From: Mycobacterium sp. ITM-2016-00318
Lineage (GTDB): Bacteria > Actinomycetota > Actinomycetes > Mycobacteriales > Mycobacteriaceae
Length of the DNA: 64,000 nt
Assembly: GCF_002968285.2 (NCBI RefSeq)
Contig: NZ_CP134400.1
Location: 3,720,001-3,784,000 of the forward strand
Direction: 5' to 3'
Shown here: positions 8,906 to 17,593 of the stretch, one piece after another
How positions within the stretch are numbered: position 1 is the first letter of the stretch
How the letters are laid out: each line of letters opens with the position of its first letter
Program-made: the position numbers and the translations under genes
Notes under the pieces: model-generated
The model's database searches: none
Told to the model about the DNA's origin: nothing
The model's input: only the letters and a program-made list of their open reading frames with translations

Positions 8906-9877
8906 ATGCCTGATTACGACTACGAAGAGATGAAGAAGGAAGCCGAGCAGTACATCAAGTTCGAGAAGGACAAGAAGAACCGGATCGCCTACATCACATT
9001 CGACCGGCCGGATGCCCAGAACTCGACCACGCTCGGCATGCGGCAGAACTACGCCGACCTGATCCACAAGTGCAATGTGGACGACGACGTCAAGGTGGTC
9101 GTGATCCGCGGCGAGGGTGAGGATTTCGGTAGCGGCGGCGATCTTCCCGAACAACGCGGCATGTTGGAGAACCCCGGGATGCCGCTGCTGCACGAACTGG
9201 CGATCAACGACGACGACGTCAAGTACCCGCCGGGCGGCTCGTACCGCTATCTGTCGACGGTCACCGACTTCTACGCCAAGGCCAAGGCGGGCAACCGGCC
9301 ACTGCAGGAGCTGCGCAAGATCAGCATCATCGAGGCCAAGGGCTACTGCTACGGATGGCACTTCTATCAGGCGGGTGATGCCGACCTCGTCATCTCCTCC
9401 GACGATGCGTTGTTCGGCCATCCGGCGTTCCGCTACGTCGGCTGGGGGCCGCGGCTGTGGTGGTGGGCCGAGACCATGGGCCTGCGCAAGTTCTCCGAGA
9501 TGCTGTTCACCGGAAGGCCGTTCAGCGCCAAGGAGATGTATGACTGCGGCTTCGTCAACAGCGTGGTGCCGCGCGATCAGCTCGAGAAGGAGACCGAGAA
9601 GTACGCGCTGGCGTGCTCGAAGTCCCGTCCCACCGACACGGTCGCGGTGCAGAAGACCTTCCTCGAGCTGTACAAGCAGCACAAGGGCGAATACTTCGGC
9701 AGCCTGCTCACCGGCATGGTCGAGGGCATGCTGCCGTTGATCCAGAACGACCAGCAGAACGACGTCGACCTCACCGCGGGCACGTTCGAGAAAGGCCTCA
9801 ACAACGTCGTGAAGGACAACGACATGAACTTCCCGCCCGAGTGGCGACTGAGCCGCTCGGGCCGCGCCAAGCCCTGA
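8906..9877 (+). CDS. Enoyl-CoA hydratase/isomerase family protein
   Basis: Crotonase-fold protein of 323 residues, longer than the usual 260 because of an N-terminal lysine- and glutamate-rich extension (YDYEEMKKEAEQYIKFEKDK) and extra loop sequence around residues 85-120. The family core is present: RPDAQNSTTLG, the oxyanion loop VVVIRGEGEDFGSGGDL, and KGYCYGWHFYQAGDADLVISSDD. The glutamates used by typical hydratases are not clearly conserved, so it could be a hydratase, isomerase or C-C hydrolase of the superfamily. A good ribosome site (GAGGGAG) precedes the ATG. It is followed after five bases by the CoA-transferase. Confidence 0.9.
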   Translation: MPDYDYEEMKKEAEQYIKFEKDKKNRIAYITFDRPDAQNSTTLGMRQNYADLIHKCNVDDDVKVVVIRGEGEDFGSGGDLPEQRGMLENPGMPLLHELAINDDDVKYPPGGSYRYLSTVTDFYAKAKAGNRPLQELRKISIIEAKGYCYGWHFYQAGDADLVISSDDALFGHPAFRYVGWGPRLWWWAETMGLRKFSEMLFTGRPFSAKEMYDCGFVNSVVPRDQLEKETEKYALACSKSRPTDTVAVQKTFLELYKQHKGEYFGSLLTGMVEGMLPLIQNDQQNDVDLTAGTFEKGLNNVVKDNDMNFPPEWRLSRSGRAKP

Positions 9878-9882
9878 GTTTC

Positions 9883-12111
9883 GTGTCCGCACTCGATGGC
9901 TTCCGCGTCGTCGAACTCGCCGAGTCGGTGGCAGGCGAGTACTGCGGCAAGCTGCTCGCCGACTTCGGCGCCGAGGTCATCAAGGTCGAACGGCCGGGAC
10001 GGGGCAGCGCGACGCGGGCGATGACGCCGGGCAGCGTGTTCGCCTATCTGAACACGAACAAGCGCTCAGTCGAACTCGACCGCGCGGCCGTCGACGACCT
10101 CGTCGCGTCCGCCCACGCCGTCATCGACGACGGCCAGTCCTCCGCGGAGCTGGCGGACCGCCACCCCGGGGTGGTGGTCTGCTCCGTCACCCCGTTCGGC
10201 TACGACGCGCCACCGGAATGGCAGAAGGCCAAGAGCATCATCGTTTTTCAGGCCAGTGGCTGGGGGTACCACACTCCCAGCCATGCCGATCCCGCGCTGC
10301 CGCCGCTCAAGGGTCCCGGGCGGTTCCTGTCCGACTACGAGGCCGGTCTGGACGCGGCGCTGTGCGTGGCGTCGTGTCTGTTCGCGCAGCTGCATCACGG
10401 CCGCGGCGAGTTCATCGACGTCTCAGCGCACGCCGCGTTGGTGTCGCGCACCGACTGCATAGTCGGGCGGTTCATCACCGGCGAGATCGCACCCGAGGGC
10501 TCCCGCGACGATTTCGACCAACAGGGGCCCGCGTCGTTCTTCGCCTGCGCCGACGGACACGTCTACCTCTATATGACCAACGGGCACCACTGGGTTGCAC
10601 TGAAGGAGTTGATGGGCCGTCCGCCGTGGCTCGACGAATTCGACGACGACTGGCTCGAATTCTCTGTGTCGCCCGAGAAGGTCGCGACGTTTCACCGCGG
10701 CTTCGCCCTGTGGATCCGTGACCGGAAGAAGAACGACGTCGCCGAGGAGGCCCAGCGCCTGGGTGTTCCGCTGGTGCCGGTCAACGCCGTCGACGAGTTG
10801 TCGTCACTCCCGCAGTACCGCCACCGAGGCTTCTTCCGCGACGTCACGCATCCGGCGCTCGGCGCGGCGGCCTATCCCACGGTGCCCTACCTGTTGAGTG
10901 AATCGCCTGCCGAGATCCGCAGTTGTGCACCGGTTCTCGGGCAGGACTCGGCTGCGGTTCTCGACGTGTCGGCACCGCGGCGACGGTTGACTCCCCTGCG
11001 CCCACAACTCAAACCGGCGAAGGAGGCACGGGGCGGACCCCTGGAAGGCGTCCGCGTCGTCGAGCTGACCAAGGTGTGGGCGGGGCCGTACGCGGGCAAG
11101 CTGCTGGCCTTGCTCGGCGCCGAGGTGATCAAGGTCGAGAGCTCGAATCGGCCGGAGGAGATGCGGGCCTACGGCGGCACCGATATCAACCATGCCCCGT
11201 TCTTCTTGAGCATCAACCCCGAGATCCTCTCCGTCGATCTGGACATCAAGACGCCGGAGGGCACGGCCCGGTTACGGGAGTTGATCGGCCGCAGCGACAT
11301 CGTGATCAACAACCTGCGGCCGGGTGCGATGGAGCGGCAGGGGCTGGGGTACGACGACCTGCGGGCGGTCAAGTCCGACATCATCTCGGTGTCGATCAAG
11401 ATGTGGGGCAACGACGGGCCGATGGGCTATCAGACGGGCTATGCGCCGTGCTTCGCCGCGTTGGCGGGTCTGGCGTCGCTCGTCGGGTACGAGGGCGGCC
11501 CACCGCTGGGCGCGAGCATGCGCTACGGAGACTCCACGGTCGGTGCGGCCGCGGCGTTCGCGGCTGTCGCGGCCCTCCTTCACCGCGAGCTCACCGGGCA
11601 GGGGCAGTTCGTCGACGTGTCGGCCGTCGAGGTGTTGACGTCGATGATCGGCGACAGCGTCGTACAGCAGGCGATGACCGGAGAACCGCTCGGACCCGAC
11701 GGCAATCACCATCCCGACCTGTCCCCGCATAGCTGCTTCCCCTGCGCTGGCGGCGACTGGATCAGCATCGCCGTCGCCGACGATGTCGAACTTCGAGCCT
11801 TGCAGTCGGTGCTCGGCCCCGGCGAGCTCAGCGACCTCACCCGATCGCATGACGCGGCCGAACTCGCGCAGTGGCTGCGCGCCGTTGGCGTGGCGGCGGC
11901 GAAGAGCGCGACGGCCCTCGACGTCATCGCCGACGAGTCCCTCTGGCAGCGCGGGACATTCCGCTTCGTGTCCGATCACGTCGAAGGGCAGCGCGCCGTC
12001 CTTGGCGCGTCGTGGCGGATGTCGCGTAACCCGGCGCGGATCGAGCGCGGCGCCCCCGACCTCGGTGAGCACAATGACTATGTGTTCACCGATCTCCTGG
12101 AGGCCCGATGA
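9883..12111 (+). CDS. Tandem CaiB/BaiF CoA-transferase (two fused domains)
   Basis: 742-residue protein with two complete class III CoA-transferase domains in one chain. The first begins FRVVELAESVAGEYCGKLLADFGAEVIKVE near residue 6; the second starts near residue 388 with the matching VRVVELTKVWAGPYAGKLL. Ordinary family members have about 400 residues and act as interlocked dimers, so this looks like a covalent dimer. Each half has a distinct HxGRGEFIDVS or LTGQGQFVDVS segment, so the halves diverged long ago. Translation most likely starts at GTG 9883, five bases after the hydratase stop. The CoA donor and acceptor are unknown. Confidence 0.88.
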   Translation: MSALDGFRVVELAESVAGEYCGKLLADFGAEVIKVERPGRGSATRAMTPGSVFAYLNTNKRSVELDRAAVDDLVASAHAVIDDGQSSAELADRHPGVVVCSVTPFGYDAPPEWQKAKSIIVFQASGWGYHTPSHADPALPPLKGPGRFLSDYEAGLDAALCVASCLFAQLHHGRGEFIDVSAHAALVSRTDCIVGRFITGEIAPEGSRDDFDQQGPASFFACADGHVYLYMTNGHHWVALKELMGRPPWLDEFDDDWLEFSVSPEKVATFHRGFALWIRDRKKNDVAEEAQRLGVPLVPVNAVDELSSLPQYRHRGFFRDVTHPALGAAAYPTVPYLLSESPAEIRSCAPVLGQDSAAVLDVSAPRRRLTPLRPQLKPAKEARGGPLEGVRVVELTKVWAGPYAGKLLALLGAEVIKVESSNRPEEMRAYGGTDINHAPFFLSINPEILSVDLDIKTPEGTARLRELIGRSDIVINNLRPGAMERQGLGYDDLRAVKSDIISVSIKMWGNDGPMGYQTGYAPCFAALAGLASLVGYEGGPPLGASMRYGDSTVGAAAAFAAVAALLHRELTGQGQFVDVSAVEVLTSMIGDSVVQQAMTGEPLGPDGNHHPDLSPHSCFPCAGGDWISIAVADDVELRALQSVLGPGELSDLTRSHDAAELAQWLRAVGVAAAKSATALDVIADESLWQRGTFRFVSDHVEGQRAVLGASWRMSRNPARIERGAPDLGEHNDYVFTDLLEAR

Positions 12112-12872
12112 CGACGACACTGGCGGGCACCGTCGCGCTGGTCACCGGCGCCAGCAGCGGTATCGGTGCCGCGACGGCCCGCGCACTGGCCGCCGAGGGC
12201 GCGGCGGTCGCGCTGCTCGCTCGCCGCGCCGACCGGCTCGACGAGCTCAAGCGAGAAATCGAGGCGGCAGGCGGCACGGCGCTGGCGACACCCGCCGATG
12301 TGACCGACGGGGATCAGGTCGCCGCAGCGGTGGCGGCTACGGTCGACGCGCTCGGCCGCCTCGACACGCTGGTCAACAACGCTGGACTGTTGCGGATGGG
12401 CCCTGCCGCGGAAGCGCCGCTGGCAGATTGGGATGACCTCGTCTCGGTCAACGTCAACGGCGTTCTCTACGCCACGCGTACCGCGCTGCCGCACCTGATC
12501 GCGGCGGCGGCGGACTCACCGCGGGGCGTCGCCGACGTGGTCACGATCAGTTCCACCGGTGGTCGGGTCGCGCGGCCGGGCACGGCTGTCTACTCGCTGA
12601 CCAAATTCGGGGTCAACGCGTTCAGCGAAGGCATCAGGCAGGAACTGATCGGCAACCGGGTCCGCGTCGGGCTTGTCGAGCCCGGCACTGTGCAGACCGA
12701 GATCGCCGAGCACCTGTCACCGGAAGCCCGCGCGACCCAGGAGAAGACGACCGCGGGCATGGTCAAACTCCGGCCGGAGGATGTCGCCGACGCCGTCGTC
12801 TACATGGTCACCCGCGACCGGCGGGTGGCGGTCAACGAGATGCTGGTACGCGCCGCCGAGCAGACCTGGTGA
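12108..12872 (+). CDS. Short-chain dehydrogenase/reductase
   Basis: 254-residue classical SDR with TGASSGIG at the cofactor site, NNAG, TISSTGG with the catalytic serine, and YSLTK with the tyrosine-lysine pair. The basic residues after the second strand (LLARRADR) favour NADP over NAD. Its ATG overlaps the CoA-transferase stop and its own stop overlaps the next start (GTGA), so the three proteins are tightly coupled. The reaction would be oxidation or reduction of a hydroxyl/keto intermediate of the pathway started by the upstream P450. Confidence 0.92.
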   Translation: MTTTLAGTVALVTGASSGIGAATARALAAEGAAVALLARRADRLDELKREIEAAGGTALATPADVTDGDQVAAAVAATVDALGRLDTLVNNAGLLRMGPAAEAPLADWDDLVSVNVNGVLYATRTALPHLIAAAADSPRGVADVVTISSTGGRVARPGTAVYSLTKFGVNAFSEGIRQELIGNRVRVGLVEPGTVQTEIAEHLSPEARATQEKTTAGMVKLRPEDVADAVVYMVTRDRRVAVNEMLVRAAEQTW

Positions 12873-14113
12873 GCGACCGCTGGGTCAGCGGCGACCGGTC
12901 CGGGCTGTCGTTTCCCTCCGACCCGGCCGCTTTTCGTGACGGTGGGGTCGCGTTCCTCAGCGAGGCTTTTCAGACGCGGGTCAGGTCGATCACCCGGTGT
13001 GAGGACGTCGCCGGCGGCAGCACGGGTCGCAAGATGCTGCTGGACGTCGACTACACGAACCCGCGGCCCGACCTGCACACCGAACTGTTCGTGAAGTTGT
13101 CCCGCGACTTCCATGACCCGTTGCGTGATCACGGCAGAACCCAGATGGAGTCGGAGGTGAGGTTCGCGGCGCTGTCGCTGACACCGGAGTTCCCGATCGC
13201 CGTTCCACATACCCAGTTCGCCGACTACCACGCCGAGACGGGCACGGGGATCTTGATCAGCGAGCGAATAGCCTTCGGCAATAACGGAATCGAACGCCAA
13301 TATCACAAGTGCCTCGACTACGAGATGCCACGGGCGGCCGATCACTACCGGGCGTTGTTCATCGCGCTCGCCCGTCTGGCCGGCGCCCACCGATCAGGAC
13401 GGTTGCCGTCGCGACTCACCGACGGCTTTCCCGTCGACCTGCAGGCCGCTGCGGTGGGTGAGCCACCGCCGCTGACGCCCGAACGGTTGCACCGGCGCAC
13501 CGCCCGGCTGGCCGACTTCGCCCAGGCGAATCCGGGCCTACTACCCGACTCCGTTCGGTCGCCGGATTTCCTTGCCCGCCTTCACGAGGAGGCGCCGGTC
13601 GTCTTGCAACAAGAAGCGGCCATCTGGCGTCATCTCGCCGACGCTTCGGATTACATCGCGCTGTCGCACTGGAACGCCAACGTCGACAACGCATGGTTCT
13701 GGACCGACACCGACGGCGCGTTGCGCTGCGGCCTGATGGACTGGGGCTGCGTCAGCCAGTTGAATCTCGCGATGGCGGTCTGGGGCGCCATGTCCGGCGC
13801 CAAAATCGGTTTGTGGAACCGCCATCTCGATGAATTCCTCGATCTGCTGTGCGATGAGGTACGTGCATCCGGCGGGCCGCGACTCGAGTCCGTCGGACTG
13901 AAGCGACACGTGGTGCTGTACGTCGTGCTGATGGGGATCACCTGGCTGATGGACGTGCCCGCATTGATTCGATCGAGGGCACCGCAAGCACTGAGCAGGT
14001 TCGACCCGGCGATCAAGGGCGACGAGGGCGTGCGCGCGCCGTTGCAGATGCTGACCAACGTGCTGAACCTCTGGGCACGAAGCGACGTCGGCGAAGCCCT
14101 GCGCGGGCTGTGA
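12869..14113 (+). CDS. Phosphotransferase-like protein (APH/kinase-like fold)
   Basis: 414-residue protein starting at GTG within the SDR stop. The C-terminal half contains SHWNANVDNAWFW and GLMDWGCVSQL, which match the catalytic (HxDxxxxN) and metal-binding (D) elements of aminoglycoside-phosphotransferase/choline-kinase-like folds. The first position of the loop is HWN rather than HGD, so the usual catalytic aspartate is replaced by asparagine and activity is uncertain. In mycobacteria such proteins often sit in lipid-catabolic operons, where they may phosphorylate hydroxylated acyl-CoAs or act as non-catalytic partners. It is the last gene of its operon and is followed by a long hairpin. 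Confidence 0.7.
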   Translation: MSDRWVSGDRSGLSFPSDPAAFRDGGVAFLSEAFQTRVRSITRCEDVAGGSTGRKMLLDVDYTNPRPDLHTELFVKLSRDFHDPLRDHGRTQMESEVRFAALSLTPEFPIAVPHTQFADYHAETGTGILISERIAFGNNGIERQYHKCLDYEMPRAADHYRALFIALARLAGAHRSGRLPSRLTDGFPVDLQAAAVGEPPPLTPERLHRRTARLADFAQANPGLLPDSVRSPDFLARLHEEAPVVLQQEAAIWRHLADASDYIALSHWNANVDNAWFWTDTDGALRCGLMDWGCVSQLNLAMAVWGAMSGAKIGLWNRHLDEFLDLLCDEVRASGGPRLESVGLKRHVVLYVVLMGITWLMDVPALIRSRAPQALSRFDPAIKGDEGVRAPLQMLTNVLNLWARSDVGEALRGL

Positions 14114-14116
14114 CAT

Positions 14117-14179
14117 CCGCGAAACGCTATTCCAGCACGCCTTTTCTCGAACTTTCGGTGCTGGAATATCGTTTCGCGG
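14117..14179. terminator. Long 22-bp inverted repeat hairpin, probable bidirectional terminator or mobile palindrome
   Basis: Arms at 14117-14138 and 14158-14179 are complementary over 22 bases with one mismatch and enclose a 19-base loop rich in T and C. It lies four bases after the phosphotransferase-like stop and 14 bases before the nuclease start. There is no run of T after the stem, so it is not a classical Rho-independent terminator, though actinobacterial terminators often lack one. The length and quality of the stem are unusual and also fit a small dispersed palindromic element. Confidence 0.6.
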
Positions 14180-14192
14180 TGATAGTTGCATC

Positions 14193-14720
14193 ATGATGCT
14201 GCGTTCGGTGGTGGCGACGATCTTTATTGCCGCAGCCTCCTTGCTCGCGCCGGCAACCGCGACGGCCGACGTCGTCACCGCCACCGCCGAGGTACTGCGG
14301 GTGGTCGACGGCGACACAATCGACATCCGCGACGATGTCCGCGGCCGCCTCCGTGTCCGGGTGCTTGGCATCAACACACCCGAGACCAAGAAGCCGGGCT
14401 TCGACGTCGCGTGCTGGGGGCCGGAGGCGACGGAGTTCGCCCGGTCCACCATGCTGGGCCGGCGGGTAGCCGTGCAGCCCGACCCGACTCAGGACAGGAC
14501 CGACCGCTATGGCAGGACACTGGCATACCTCGTCCGGGCCGACGGGTTCGACTATTCGATCGAGGCTGCCCGCGCAGGAACAGCGAAATCCTATGTCTAC
14601 GGCGGTGCGCCAGTGAGCCGCTATGCCGCCATCGAAGCGGCGGAAACCGAAGCGCGGGCCGCTATGCGTGGTCTGTGGGGGCCACCGTGCTACGGCGACA
14701 CCACGCCGGTGCCGCGCTGA
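14193..14720 (+). CDS. Exported thermonuclease (staphylococcal-nuclease-like)
   Basis: 175-residue protein with a signal peptide (MMLRSVVATIFIAAASLLAPATATA) and an SNase domain from about residue 28. The characteristic motifs are VVDGDTIDI (calcium-binding aspartates), VLGINTPE and DRYGRTLAYL with the active-site arginine. Family members cut single- and double-stranded nucleic acid with calcium, here outside the cytoplasm. Its 3' end overlaps the convergent lipocalin-like gene by 31 bases. It seems unrelated to the metabolic genes around it. Confidence 0.9.
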   Translation: MMLRSVVATIFIAAASLLAPATATADVVTATAEVLRVVDGDTIDIRDDVRGRLRVRVLGINTPETKKPGFDVACWGPEATEFARSTMLGRRVAVQPDPTQDRTDRYGRTLAYLVRADGFDYSIEAARAGTAKSYVYGGAPVSRYAAIEAAETEARAAMRGLWGPPCYGDTTPVPR

Positions 14721-15616
14721 ACGAGCTCGCGCACCTGCTCGCGCGCGAAGAACTCCTGATCCTCGCCGAAGCCGACCACGTCGTCCCATTTCCACTCGGT
14801 GAGTGTCCAGAACGTCAGCCTGCCGGGCCAGCCCAGCCAACGCAGCGCGGTACGCACGTCGCCCTCGGCGTGCAGCATGCGCCCGCGGTCGTCCTCGGCG
14901 TCGAGTATCACCCGCTGCGGTGCGCCGGACCGGCGCTGCAGCACCCGCCGTTCGCCTGAGACCAACTCCGCGAGCTGACCGTCACGAACGAGGTAACCGC
15001 CGACGACCTTGTCGACACCCGGTTCTCGGCTCGCCATCGTGATCGCATGCCAGTGTGCGTCGGGCTCCGCAATGGCCCAGAGGTAATCCCCCGACCGACG
15101 CGCCCCTTGGCGGTGCGGCCCCCATGTTCGGTCGCGCATCGCGTAGCAGTCCACCTCGAAACGTTCACCGTTCAACGTCGCGGTACCCCGCATCTGGCCC
15201 GCTTGATCGAAGTGGCAGTGCTCCGGCGATGCGTGGCCGAGCACGTGCGGTGTCATGATCGCGGTCCACTCCAGATCGAGGTCCAGACCCAACCCGGAAT
15301 AGGAGAGCCGATAGCTCCGCATCGGCTCGACGACCTCATGCCGCAGCGAATTGGGCAGCGTGAAGTCAGCGAAATCGAGTGCTCCAGTTGGTGGTTGGCG
15401 CCAGCGCCAGTCGTAGAACAGGCAGTCGTAGACCTCTTCGCCGCTCGGGTCCCACAGTGCAGGCCCGCCACCGGAAACGCCTGTTCGCGCGTCGTGGAAG
15501 TAGTAGAGGAAGCCGTTGATGTCGCGTTCACCGATGTTGAAGCCGAACCAGCCGCTTTCGCACCAGTCGGCGTCGCCGCCTGCGGAGTGGAAGACTTCGT
15601 CACCGACGTCGATCAC
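14690..15616 (-). CDS. Conserved mycobacterial protein, lipocalin/CrtC-like (uncertain)
   Basis: 308 residues from a GTG that overlaps the P450 stop (GTGA). The sequence is rich in tryptophan and aromatic residues with regularly spaced segments (ESGWFGFNIG, LRHEVVEPMRSYRLSYSG, FDQAGQMRGTATLNGE, DCYAMRDRTWGPH). This pattern recalls the double-lipocalin fold of the AttH/CrtC group and proteins of unknown function found with mycobacterial P450 and acyl-CoA genes. If that is right it would bind or hydrate a hydrophobic compound, but no catalytic residues can be named. It is co-transcribed with the P450 and TetR upstream. Confidence 0.55.
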   Translation of the reverse strand: MIDVGDEVFHSAGGDADWCESGWFGFNIGERDINGFLYYFHDARTGVSGGGPALWDPSGEEVYDCLFYDWRWRQPPTGALDFADFTLPNSLRHEVVEPMRSYRLSYSGLGLDLDLEWTAIMTPHVLGHASPEHCHFDQAGQMRGTATLNGERFEVDCYAMRDRTWGPHRQGARRSGDYLWAIAEPDAHWHAITMASREPGVDKVVGGYLVRDGQLAELVSGERRVLQRRSGAPQRVILDAEDDRGRMLHAEGDVRTALRWLGWPGRLTFWTLTEWKWDDVVGFGEDQEFFAREQVRELVQRGTGVVSP

Positions 15617-16818
15617 CAGGTGACCGGAAGCTCGTAGAGGCCGTAGGCCAGTGCATCGTGTTTGAACGGCAACTCGTCGAGTGGCGCCGCAAGCCGCAGC
15701 GTCGGGATCCGCCGGAAAAGCGTTGGGAGCACGATCTGTAACTCCATCCGGGCCAGCTGCTGGCCGACACATTGGTGGCGACCGTAACCGAAGCCGACGT
15801 GAGGGCCGTCCTCGCGTGTCAGGTCGAGCCGGTCGGGGCTGTTGAATTGACGGGCATCCCAGTTCGCAGGAGCCACATCGAGAATGATGCCGTCGCCCGC
15901 CCTGATCAGCTCGCCACCGACCTCGATGTCCTCGTCGGCGATTCGACGCTGCCCGGTCTGGATGATGCTGCAGTAGCGCATCAGTTCCTCGACGGCCGCG
16001 GCGATCGTCTTCGGATCCTCCGTGTCGCGCAGCAGCGCCAGCTGGTCAGGGTTTTCGAGCAGCGCAACGATACTGATGCCGAGTTGGCCCGCGGTGGTCT
16101 CGTGTCCGGCGATCAGGATTCCGGTGGCCAGTTGCGCGGCTTCGCGCACGCTGATCTCCTCGGATTTGACCCGCTCGGCGAGGTCGGACACCAGGTCTTC
16201 GCTCGGATTGTCGATCTTGGCGAGCAACAGGTTCTTGAGGTATCGCGCCAGTGCCCCCGCGCCTTTCGCGGCGTCCTCCGCACTGGCATACCGGCTCATC
16301 CCCCGGTTGGCCTGCGTCTGGAAGAACTCGGCGTCGTCGTATGGCACGCCGAGCATTTCGCTGATCACCAGCGACGGAATGGCCAGCGTCAGCGCCTCGA
16401 CGAGGTCGGCGGGTTTCGGGCCTGCGAGTATCGCGTCGATATGCGCGTCGGTGATCCGCTGGACAGCTGGCCGCAACGCCTCGACACGCTTAAAGGTGAA
16501 CGGACGCGACAGCATCCGGCGAAAGCGCGTGTGCTCCTCGGCATCCGAGGTGAACACCGACCGCGGCCGCTTGTGCACGGTGGCGAGCATGCCCTCGTTC
16601 CAGTGCGGATAACCGGGCTTGCGGTCGTCGACGCTGACCCTGCTGTCGGTGAACAGCGACCGGATCGCCTCGTAGCCGGTGATGAGCCACGGGGTGCTGC
16701 CATCCCAGATCCGTACGCGGAACAGCTGCTGCGTGGCACTGCGTTCCATCACCTGCGGTGGCGGGGCGAACGGGCAGCGCTCCGCGCGCGCCAGCGGGAA
16801 GTCGAGGATCTCAGACAT
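15613..16818 (-). CDS. Cytochrome P450
   Basis: 401-residue P450 with I-helix ILIAGHETTAG, K-helix EELMRY and haem loop GFGYGRHQCVGQQLAR (ligand C350). The histidine before the cysteine and the short N-terminus are typical of soluble actinobacterial P450s of the CYP105/107-like type, though I do not assign a family. Its ATG overlaps the TetR stop by eight bases, so regulator, P450 and the lipocalin-like protein are one unit. No ferredoxin is encoded beside it. Confidence 0.95.
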   Translation of the reverse strand: MSEILDFPLARAERCPFAPPPQVMERSATQQLFRVRIWDGSTPWLITGYEAIRSLFTDSRVSVDDRKPGYPHWNEGMLATVHKRPRSVFTSDAEEHTRFRRMLSRPFTFKRVEALRPAVQRITDAHIDAILAGPKPADLVEALTLAIPSLVISEMLGVPYDDAEFFQTQANRGMSRYASAEDAAKGAGALARYLKNLLLAKIDNPSEDLVSDLAERVKSEEISVREAAQLATGILIAGHETTAGQLGISIVALLENPDQLALLRDTEDPKTIAAAVEELMRYCSIIQTGQRRIADEDIEVGGELIRAGDGIILDVAPANWDARQFNSPDRLDLTREDGPHVGFGYGRHQCVGQQLARMELQIVLPTLFRRIPTLRLAAPLDELPFKHDALAYGLYELPVTW

Positions 16819-17491
16819 GGCGCACGACCACGTCGGCTGAGCCGACTCGACCGACCGGCGCTTGCCAGAGCCCGACGATCGCGTCGATCAATCCTTCTGC
16901 GGCGACGGGCCAGCTTGATCTGGCTTCCGTTCCGTACTCGGCCATTTCGCCTTCGTGTTCGGCGCAGGTGTGCATCAACAGGTTGCGCGCCATCACGATT
17001 CGTTCGCTTCGCACCCGTCTCGGAAGGTCGGGCAGACAATCGTTGATGCCGTTGATCGCGGCGACGAGTTCCGGCGACGTCAGCGCGTCCTTGGTGACGA
17101 CGTGCCGGTAACTGGGGTCGGCCATCGCCACCGCGGCGAACCGTGCATACCAACTCGGGTTTCCGAGTGCGCTGAGATGGTCGGTCAGTGGAAGGACCAG
17201 TGTGCCCACCCAGTCGCGCAGTTCGGTCGAACCGGTGATGTCTGCGAGCATCCTGCCGCGCAGCGATTCGATCGGCGCCCGGTGCTTGCTTTCGATGGCA
17301 CGCAGCAGGTCGGTGCGGGTGCCGAAGTGGTAGCACGCCGCGGCGTTGTTTCCCTGATTCGCGGCCTCGCTGATCTGCCGGTTGGAGACGGCGTACATCC
17401 CCCGCTCGGCGAACAACCGCTCCGCCGCGGAAAGCAGCGCCTCCCTGGTCGCAGAGGAACGGTCACCACTCAGGACACGGGCTGCGGTCAC
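16811..17491 (-). CDS. TetR family transcriptional regulator
   Basis: 226 residues with an N-terminal helix-turn-helix: SATREALLSAAERLFAERG, then NRQISEAANQGNNAAACYHFGTRTDLL, where the recognition helix ends in the usual YHFG motif. The C-terminal ligand domain is unassigned. It heads the operon with the P450, so it probably senses that enzyme's substrate. A 15-base palindrome 25 bases upstream of the start is the likely operator and suggests autorepression. Confidence 0.92.
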   Translation of the reverse strand: MTAARVLSGDRSSATREALLSAAERLFAERGMYAVSNRQISEAANQGNNAAACYHFGTRTDLLRAIESKHRAPIESLRGRMLADITGSTELRDWVGTLVLPLTDHLSALGNPSWYARFAAVAMADPSYRHVVTKDALTSPELVAAINGINDCLPDLPRRVRSERIVMARNLLMHTCAEHEGEMAEYGTEARSSWPVAAEGLIDAIVGLWQAPVGRVGSADVVVRHV

Positions 17492-17515
17492 ATCCTGTAG
17501 TACACACTGCCGATG

Positions 17516-17530
17516 TGCTTAAATCAAGCA
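17516..17530. promoter_or_regulatory. Candidate TetR operator (TGCTT-N5-AAGCA)
   Basis: TGCTTAAATCAAGCA is a perfect inverted repeat with 5-base arms and a 5-base AT-rich spacer. It lies between the TetR gene (start 17491) and the end of the next SDR gene, within an AT-rich stretch (ending TTTATTTAGATT) that stands out in this high-GC sequence and probably holds the promoter. Confidence 0.5.
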
Positions 17531-17593
17531 GTTTATTTAGATTCTGGTTGACCGGCCCAGCCCACAGAATCGAGGGAGACTGCCGAGTCGACG

